Of a stretch of 9,999 nucleotides of DNA, positions 5,641-9,999 are shown one piece after another. The notes beneath the pieces were generated by a model, which made no database searches, had not been told where the DNA came from, and worked only from the letters and a program-made list of their open reading frames with translations. Made by a program: the position numbers and the translations under genes. Position 1 is the first letter of the stretch. Every line of letters starts with the position of its first letter. The stretch is from JANXSF01 sp031394025 (GTDB lineage: Bacteria > Acidobacteriota > Terriglobia > Bryobacterales > Bryobacteraceae), in NCBI GenBank assembly GCA_031394025.1, contig JANMWO010000044.1, forward strand, positions 1 to 9,999, in the 5' to 3' direction.

Positions 5641-7176
5641 ATGTCTGATAACAACGTCTCCCGCCGCCACTTTTTTTACGGCGCCCTCCTGGCTGGCCCT
5701 ATCCCCGCTGCCGGATTCGGTTCCGTTCCATCGCTCCGCGCCCTGGGCTACAAGCCTTTCTACGACAAGTTAAACGTCGCCGCCATCGGTTGTGGCGGAC
5801 AGGGTGGGGTGGACTTAAACGACGCCGCCCGTACCGAAAATATTGTGGCCATGTGCGATGTGGATGAAGCCCGTGCCGGTGCCAACTTTCAGAAATATCC
5901 CAAAGTTCCCAAGTACAAAGATTTCCGGACAATGCTTGATAAAGAAGGCAAGAACATTGATGCTTGCACCATCGGCATTCCCGATTTCATGCACGCCACA
6001 GTGGCCCTTGCCTGTATGCAGCGCGGCAAACACGTCTATTGCGAAAAACCCCTGACCCGCACCCCGTGGGAAGCTCGCCTTTTAATGGATGCCGCAGCCA
6101 AATACAAAGTGGCCACGCAGATGGGCAATCAGGGATTTTCGCACGAAGCCAATCGCGTGGCTGCTGAAATTGTCTGGTCCGGCGAAATTGGCGACGTCAC
6201 CGAAGCGCACATTTCCGTCACCCCAGGAACTCATCCCACAGGCATGCCCGATCTGCCTTCCAGGGAAGATGTGCCCAGCACCATCGATTGGAATTTGTGG
6301 TTAGGCGGAGCTTCCCCCAGGCCCTTCAGCAGTTATTACATCCCTTACAACTGGCGTGGATTTCTGGATTTCGGCACGGGCCAAATCGGCAACTGGGCCA
6401 CCCATACCGCCGGTCCAATTCACGTCGCACTGCAATTGGGCGCACCTACCAGCGTGGAATGTATCAGTGTGGAAGGGCTCAGCAGCGTCACGTTTCCCAC
6501 CCAAGCAGTGGTTCGTTTAGACTTTCCTGCTCGTGGCAAAATGCCCGCAGTGAAGGTGTTCTATCACGATGGGCCACGTTCCGACGATCCCAAGGCATAC
6601 CGCGTCCCCGGTATGGAAAATGAAACAATTCTGCCTCCCGTCAATAACCTGGTTGCCAGGGGACGCGGTTCAGCGTCCACTGGCGGAAACTTTCAAGGAC
6701 CGCCCGCTGGCACCACCCGCAAAGGCGGCCCCCCAAGTGGCGCACCTCAAGGCGCGGGTGGTCCAGGCGTCAAGGTATTCGGATCTCGTGGTCCGGCAGC
6801 GCAGCCGGGAATCTTAACCGGCAATGGCTCCGTATTCATTGGCACCAAAGGCATTTTATCAACGTCTTCTCGCGGCGAAGGGGTACACTTGCTGCCCGAA
6901 TCGCGCTGGAAAGATTACAAATTGCCACCCCAGTTACTAACCCGGTCCCCAGGGCACATGTTGGATTGGGTTCGTGCCTGCAAGGGCGGCGAATCGTCTT
7001 GTTCCGACTTTGCCATTACCGCCCCCTTCGCCGAATGGCTGGCCCTAACCGCCATTGCCCTACATGTTCCAGGCAAGCTGGATTGGGACGCGAAGAACCT
7101 GCGCTTCACCAATAGTGCAGAAGCGAATAAGTGGGTTAAACCGGTGTTTCGCAAAGGTTGGGAGTTGAAACTGTAG
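5641..7176 (+). CDS. Exported Gfo/Idh/MocA-family oxidoreductase with twin-arginine signal
   Basis: From the ATG at 5641 the protein has 511 residues. A twin-arginine motif SRRHFF (7-12) and a hydrophobic stretch ending PAAG (about 22-25) mark Tat export of a folded, cofactor-loaded enzyme. The Rossmann fold starts LNVAAIGCGGQG (about 44-55), binding NAD(P). Asp75 of VAMCDVD may contact the ribose. CEKPLTRT (134-141) is the family EKP motif with Lys136. The second domain has FGTGQIGNWATHTAG (about 244-258), where the family usually places active-site residues. A Gly/Pro/Arg-rich segment (about 340-385) interrupts it before GNGSVFIGTKG. Members act on sugars, inositols or derivatives; the substrate is not predictable. 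GAGGAC (5628-5633) lies 7 nt before the ATG, which decides the start over a TTG at 5626. It is followed after 33 nt by an antitoxin gene on the same strand with no terminator between. Confidence 0.9.
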   Translation: MSDNNVSRRHFFYGALLAGPIPAAGFGSVPSLRALGYKPFYDKLNVAAIGCGGQGGVDLNDAARTENIVAMCDVDEARAGANFQKYPKVPKYKDFRTMLDKEGKNIDACTIGIPDFMHATVALACMQRGKHVYCEKPLTRTPWEARLLMDAAAKYKVATQMGNQGFSHEANRVAAEIVWSGEIGDVTEAHISVTPGTHPTGMPDLPSREDVPSTIDWNLWLGGASPRPFSSYYIPYNWRGFLDFGTGQIGNWATHTAGPIHVALQLGAPTSVECISVEGLSSVTFPTQAVVRLDFPARGKMPAVKVFYHDGPRSDDPKAYRVPGMENETILPPVNNLVARGRGSASTGGNFQGPPAGTTRKGGPPSGAPQGAGGPGVKVFGSRGPAAQPGILTGNGSVFIGTKGILSTSSRGEGVHLLPESRWKDYKLPPQLLTRSPGHMLDWVRACKGGESSCSDFAITAPFAEWLALTAIALHVPGKLDWDAKNLRFTNSAEANKWVKPVFRKGWELKL

Positions 7177-7209
7177 TGCCATAGGGTCAGAATAAAAAGA
7201 GGCTAGATC

Positions 7210-7446
7210 ATGTTAAACCCCGAAGCTCGAAAACTGGCTCAGGCCATTGCAAAATCCACAGGCGAAACGACGACTTCCGTTATCACCCAGGCGTTGCGAA
7301 AACGCTACGAGCTTATTCAAAGCCGTAAGGAGAAGGTGTCGGTTGAAGAATTGATTGCCATTGCTGAACGCTCTTCAGTTCAAGTCAAACGACCCTATGT
7401 TGATCATGCCGCGTTCCTATACAACGAACATGGTCTTCCCAAATGA
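7210..7446 (+). CDS. vapB: VapB-type antitoxin (Rv0623/PSK transcription-factor class)
   Basis: The 78-residue product opens NPEARKLAQAIAKSTGETTTSVITQALRKR, the short DNA-binding and dimerisation region of Rv0623-like antitoxins. It ends DHAAFLYNEHGLPK (65-78), the conserved toxin-neutralising tail of this class. It is unrelated to the Phd-type antitoxin at 5210-5467. AAGAGG (7197-7202) lies 7 nt upstream of the ATG. The stop overlaps the toxin ATG by 4 nt (ATGA), so the pair is translationally coupled. The 33-nt gap after the oxidoreductase shows no promoter, so expression may depend on read-through from that gene or on a promoter inside its 3' end, which is unusual for a self-regulated TA operon. 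Confidence 0.88.
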   Translation: MLNPEARKLAQAIAKSTGETTTSVITQALRKRYELIQSRKEKVSVEELIAIAERSSVQVKRPYVDHAAFLYNEHGLPK

Positions 7447-7832
7447 TTGTAGATACTTCGGTCTTAGTCGCCATCCTTTTCGGCGAACCCGAAGCCACAG
7501 ACTATATTCGACTCATTCATGCTGCTGATCAGTGCATGATTAGTGCTGCAAGTTTTGTTGAACTATCCATTGTTGTGGAAGCACAGATTGGGCCAACAGG
7601 TAGCCGCCAATGCGATGTATTTTTTCGCGGTGCTGGAATTATAATTGAACCTTTCACTGCCGAACAAGCACACATTGCTCGTCAAGCGTTTTTAGATTAT
7701 GGCAAAGGCCGCCATCCAGCAGGCTTAAATTTCGGAGATTGCTTCTCTTACTCGCTCGCTAAGTTCACGGGCCAACCGCTCCTGTATAAAGGAGAGGATT
7801 TCAAGAAAACAGATATCCTCTCCGCTATCTAA
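7443..7832 (+). CDS. vapC: VapC-type PIN-domain ribonuclease toxin
   Basis: The 129-residue protein is a complete PIN domain: Asp4 in MIVDTSVLVAILFGE, Glu40 in SAASFVELSIVVE, Asp99 in GLNFGDCFSYSLAK and Asp119 in LLYKGEDFKKTD. All four metal-binding acids are in place, so the RNase is probably active. The sequence is of the type usually paired with Rv0623-like antitoxins, and that partner is the gene directly upstream with a 4-nt overlap. It differs clearly from the PIN toxin at 4797-5207, so the two modules are not a duplication. Its stop codon overlaps the stop of the convergent P-loop gene (7829-7832). The RNA target cannot be inferred. Confidence 0.92.
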   Translation: MIVDTSVLVAILFGEPEATDYIRLIHAADQCMISAASFVELSIVVEAQIGPTGSRQCDVFFRGAGIIIEPFTAEQAHIARQAFLDYGKGRHPAGLNFGDCFSYSLAKFTGQPLLYKGEDFKKTDILSAI

Positions 7833-8434
7833 AACTTTCCGCTTACCCAATCCCCTAACTCGGCACTCTCATATAACGGCGTGCTGACCACAAATCTTGG
7901 CTTCGCTTTCATCCATCGTTCGGGGATGCCTTCCCACGGCCAGTCGCATTCCCCTCCAGCCACCACTACGTAGGCATGTGCACGATCAAAGTGGCGCCTC
8001 GCGGAATCTTTCATATCGTCTACACGACCGTCCAGCACCATGATGTACAGGTCCGGCTGGAAGTATTGCAGCAAGCTGTTCGATTCGCAAATCACGTTCT
8101 TGTTTTCCGCAAAAATCTTTTTCAACAGTGGAAGTGCGTGGCCCAAATCGCCTTGCCGCGTTCTTAGCCAATAAGACTTCGCCGCGCCCGCTTCCAGGTA
8201 TCGTCCACTATCTTTTGGTGACGCGGCGTGTTCTTCAGTAATGCTAAATACATGGTCCGATCCGGCACAGTCGCAATCCCCGCCAGCAGCGCATTTACCA
8301 TGTCCATACTGGGTAATCTTGATCGCCGCCCATTGTTGATCGGGCGTCATACGATCGCGCGTCATACGAATGATCGATGCCATCACCGAAGTCTTACCAA
8401 TGTTGCGGCTATGTCCGCCCACTACAACTAACAT
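7829..8434 (-). CDS. P-loop NTPase of the SIMIBI class, MobB/BioD-like, with a Cys/His cluster
   Basis: This 201-residue protein starts MLVVVGGHSRNIGKTS. The loop G7-x5-G13-K14-T15 is longer than a standard Walker A and matches the GxDTxVGKT style of dethiobiotin synthetase and CobQ/CbiA enzymes. After strand AAIKITQYGHG comes His45-x2-Cys48-x5-Cys54-x-Cys56, a possible metal site. PKDSGRYLEAGAAKSYWLR (73-91) resembles the PGKDS.R...AGA segment of MobB (molybdopterin-guanine dinucleotide synthesis). Then VICESNSLLQYFQPDLYIMVLDG (114-136) looks like the second nucleotide-site strand. No molybdenum-cofactor or biotin genes are in the window, so MobB function is not asserted. The ATG overlaps the end of lpxD by 7 bp, with GGAGAAAGG just upstream, so it is coupled to lpxD. 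An envelope or housekeeping role is conceivable. The fold class is fairly sure, the substrate unknown. Confidence 0.7.
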   Translation of the reverse strand: MLVVVGGHSRNIGKTSVMASIIRMTRDRMTPDQQWAAIKITQYGHGKCAAGGDCDCAGSDHVFSITEEHAASPKDSGRYLEAGAAKSYWLRTRQGDLGHALPLLKKIFAENKNVICESNSLLQYFQPDLYIMVLDGRVDDMKDSARRHFDRAHAYVVVAGGECDWPWEGIPERWMKAKPRFVVSTPLYESAELGDWVSGKF

Positions 8435-9426
8435 CCGCCTTTCTCCAATTCACGTAATCTTTCCAAAACCTCTTTGAACTGCTTGCGCATTTCCGGTAGA
8501 CGATTCATGGCCGCCAGCACTTCCAAATATTGTTTCAATTCACGCGCCGGCGTGCCCCACACTGGTTCCCCCGCGCGTACGATTTTCGACGTCAAAATTC
8601 CCGCACCCGATCCAACCACCGCCTTGCTTTCGATCCTGGCCTTATCGCCCACGCCCACCTGCCCGCCGATCACCGCGTAATCGCCCACAATCACTCCCCC
8701 GGAAAGGCCTGTTTGGGCAGCAATTACCACATGTTTCCCAATGCGGCAGTTATGCCCAATGTGCACCATATTGTCTAACTTAGTGCCATCGCCGATCACC
8801 GTTTCCCCCAGCGCTGCACGGTCAATGGTGCTGTTGGCACCTATCTCCACGTCATCGCCAATAGACACCGTGCCTACCTGTGGAAACTTTTCCCAGCGGC
8901 CACCAGTCAGGGCAAAGCCGAACCCATCAGCACCAATCACGGCTCCAGCATGAATCACCACACGTGCGCCAATTTGAACCTCAGCGTAAACCACAACATT
9001 AGGATGCAGCCTTCCACCGGGACCAATGTTCACCCCACGCCCAATCACACAACCCGCTCCGATACTGGTCCCTTCGCCAATCACTGCCGAGTCATCGACC
9101 ACCGCGCTCGCATGAATTCCTGTCTGCATTGGACCTTCCGGCTGCAATATACGGATCAATTTGGCAAAGCATGCCCGTGGATCTTCCACGCGAATCACAG
9201 TGCGGGTTGCTGGCGATGGCCATTGCAGCGGAACCAGTAAACACCCGGCATTGGAAGTAGCTGACGCCTCCGCTGCTTTGCGATTCGCAACAAAACTCAG
9301 TTGGCTTGGCCCTGCCATTTCCAAACTCTGGACGCCGTCCAGGGGCAGTTCCCCCGCACCGTCAAATGTGCTGTCGACTGTGCCATGAACAAGGCCCGCC
9401 AGTTCCGCAACCGTTTTAGTTATCAT
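8428..9426 (-). CDS. lpxD: UDP-3-O-acylglucosamine N-acyltransferase LpxD
   Basis: LpxD adds the N-linked hydroxyacyl chain from acyl-ACP to UDP-3-O-acylglucosamine, the third step of lipid A synthesis. From the ATG at 9426 it has 332 residues, the usual length. The N-terminal uridine-binding domain (about 1-100) shows TVAELAGLVHG and LEMAGPSQLSFVANRK. A left-handed beta-helix of hexapeptide repeats follows (about 104-280; IGEGTSIGAGCVIGRGVNIGP and so on). VHIGHNCRIG (221-230) contains His225, aligning with the catalytic base; IGADGFGFA (164-172) is also typical. The C-terminal GTPARELKQYLEVLAAMNRLPEM helix is normal. The frame is open for 25 more codons upstream, but that stretch overlaps murB in another frame and lacks LpxD similarity. 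Its 5' end overlaps murB by 11 bp, and its 3' end overlaps the P-loop gene by 7 bp. Confidence 0.95.
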   Translation of the reverse strand: MITKTVAELAGLVHGTVDSTFDGAGELPLDGVQSLEMAGPSQLSFVANRKAAEASATSNAGCLLVPLQWPSPATRTVIRVEDPRACFAKLIRILQPEGPMQTGIHASAVVDDSAVIGEGTSIGAGCVIGRGVNIGPGGRLHPNVVVYAEVQIGARVVIHAGAVIGADGFGFALTGGRWEKFPQVGTVSIGDDVEIGANSTIDRAALGETVIGDGTKLDNMVHIGHNCRIGKHVVIAAQTGLSGGVIVGDYAVIGGQVGVGDKARIESKAVVGSGAGILTSKIVRAGEPVWGTPARELKQYLEVLAAMNRLPEMRKQFKEVLERLRELEKGGC

Positions 9427-9999
9427 CAAAACCCACGTATTGCACCTCTTCCTGCAAGTGCAAAGCAAAGCGCGCATAGACACGAGCCTTAAGATCTGCA
9501 ATCACTTCACAAAGCTCAGTGGCCGTGCCCCTGCCAGTGTTGTAAATCAAGTTGGCATGATAATCGGCCACCCGAATCCCACCGTGTATCGTCCCTTTGG
9601 CCCCTACTTGTTCCAGGAACCAGGCTGCCGGAATTTTGCCCTCACGCACCACATTAGTAGGTACTTGCAGCGCTACATTTTCTGGCAAATCGCGCAGTAA
9701 GATGTTTTTGAATATGCTTCCAGCACACATCATGGTTGGTGGAAATTTTTCATCGCGGATCTTGCGGATACCAGCCGATGTCGCCACTAACTCATCAGAA
9801 TTCGCCGAGGTTAGGAGTAAGTCAATCGAAAAAATGATCCACTCTTTCTCCCGTTTGAAGATACTTTCCCGATAGCGAAACTCGCACTGCGTGCTGTTCA
9901 ATTCGCGGATCGCTGAACCATCAAAATAACGGACACTCTCCACGCGCTCAGAAATAGAGTGTCCATACGCCCCGGCATTGCCATAGACGGCAGCACCTG
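9416..9999 (-). CDS. murB: UDP-N-acetylenolpyruvoylglucosamine reductase MurB (5' part cut by window edge)
   Basis: MurB is the FAD enzyme that reduces UDP-GlcNAc-enolpyruvate to UDP-MurNAc with NADPH, the second committed step of peptidoglycan synthesis. Only the C-terminal 194 or so residues are in the window; the frame is open to base 9999. At the edge the reading GAAVYGNAGAYG is the FAD-domain motif of MurB. FRYRESIFK (about 9855-9881), the proton-donor segment AGSIFKN (serine in place) and VPTNVVREGKIPAAWFLEQVGAKG with GGIRVADYHANLIYN are all diagnostic. The SIFKN plus YRESIFK form resembles the type II group, but the split was not tested. The GTG at 9943 is internal, not a start. The last codons overlap lpxD by 11 bp, giving a murB-lpxD-P-loop operon on the minus strand. 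Confidence 0.95.
   Translation of the reverse strand, partial: GAAVYGNAGAYGHSISERVESVRYFDGSAIRELNSTQCEFRYRESIFKREKEWIIFSIDLLLTSANSDELVATSAGIRKIRDEKFPPTMMCAGSIFKNILLRDLPENVALQVPTNVVREGKIPAAWFLEQVGAKGTIHGGIRVADYHANLIYNTGRGTATELCEVIADLKARVYARFALHLQEEVQYVGFDDN

Noticed and set aside
9427..9501. 25-codon N-terminal extension of lpxD
   Set aside because: It is Cys/Arg-rich, unlike LpxD, and lies inside the murB coding sequence in a different frame.
9923..9943. GTG at 9943 as the start of a short separate gene
   Set aside because: The frame continues upstream to the window edge with MurB motifs (GAAVYGNAGAYG), so the GTG is an internal valine codon.

Overview
The window reads as a densely packed chromosomal segment of a Gram-negative bacterium. 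LpxD (lipid A) and MurB (peptidoglycan) are both present, so the cell has an outer membrane. G+C looks mid-range by eye. The mix of an exported Gfo/Idh/MocA oxidoreductase with a twin-arginine signal, a small secreted protein ending in a KHDAQTQ-type tail, and VapBC-type modules between housekeeping operons would fit Acidobacteriota or a neighbouring phylum. This placement is an inference; there is no rRNA or marker gene here to fix it.

Layout from left to right. (1) 1-471: a leader with two inverted-repeat structures and a plus-strand gene for a small exported repeat protein of unknown function. (2) 486-520: a GC-rich hairpin between this gene and the convergent trxA; its T-run favours the minus strand. 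(3) 545-4732, minus strand: a tightly spaced set transcribed ABC-F ATPase -> surE -> glgA -> trxA. The ABC-F stop and surE start overlap by one base. (4) 4797-5467, minus strand: a toxin-antitoxin pair (Phd/YefM-type antitoxin, PIN-domain toxin) with a recognisable promoter whose -10 box lies between two ACTAGT hexamers. (5) 5468-5640: divergent intergenic region with a perfect 10-bp inverted repeat. (6) 5641-7176, plus strand: the exported oxidoreductase, followed after 33 nt by a second, unrelated toxin-antitoxin pair (VapB of the Rv0623/PSK class with a PIN toxin) at 7210-7832. (7) 7829-9999, minus strand: murB (cut by the window edge) -> lpxD -> a MobB/BioD-like P-loop protein, all overlapping. 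The P-loop gene meets the second toxin tail to tail with a 4-bp overlap.

How it fits together: the two outer blocks are housekeeping (translation-associated ATPase, nucleotide and glycogen metabolism, redox, envelope synthesis). The central 3 kb (4797-7832) is accessory in character: two TA modules of different classes flank one exported oxidoreductase. No insertion sequence, integrase, tRNA, rRNA or CRISPR array was seen. The least explained items are the P-loop protein with a Cys/His cluster translationally linked to lpxD, the Gly/Pro-rich insertion in the oxidoreductase, and the structured leader of the small secreted gene, where the ribosome binding site sits in a hairpin loop.
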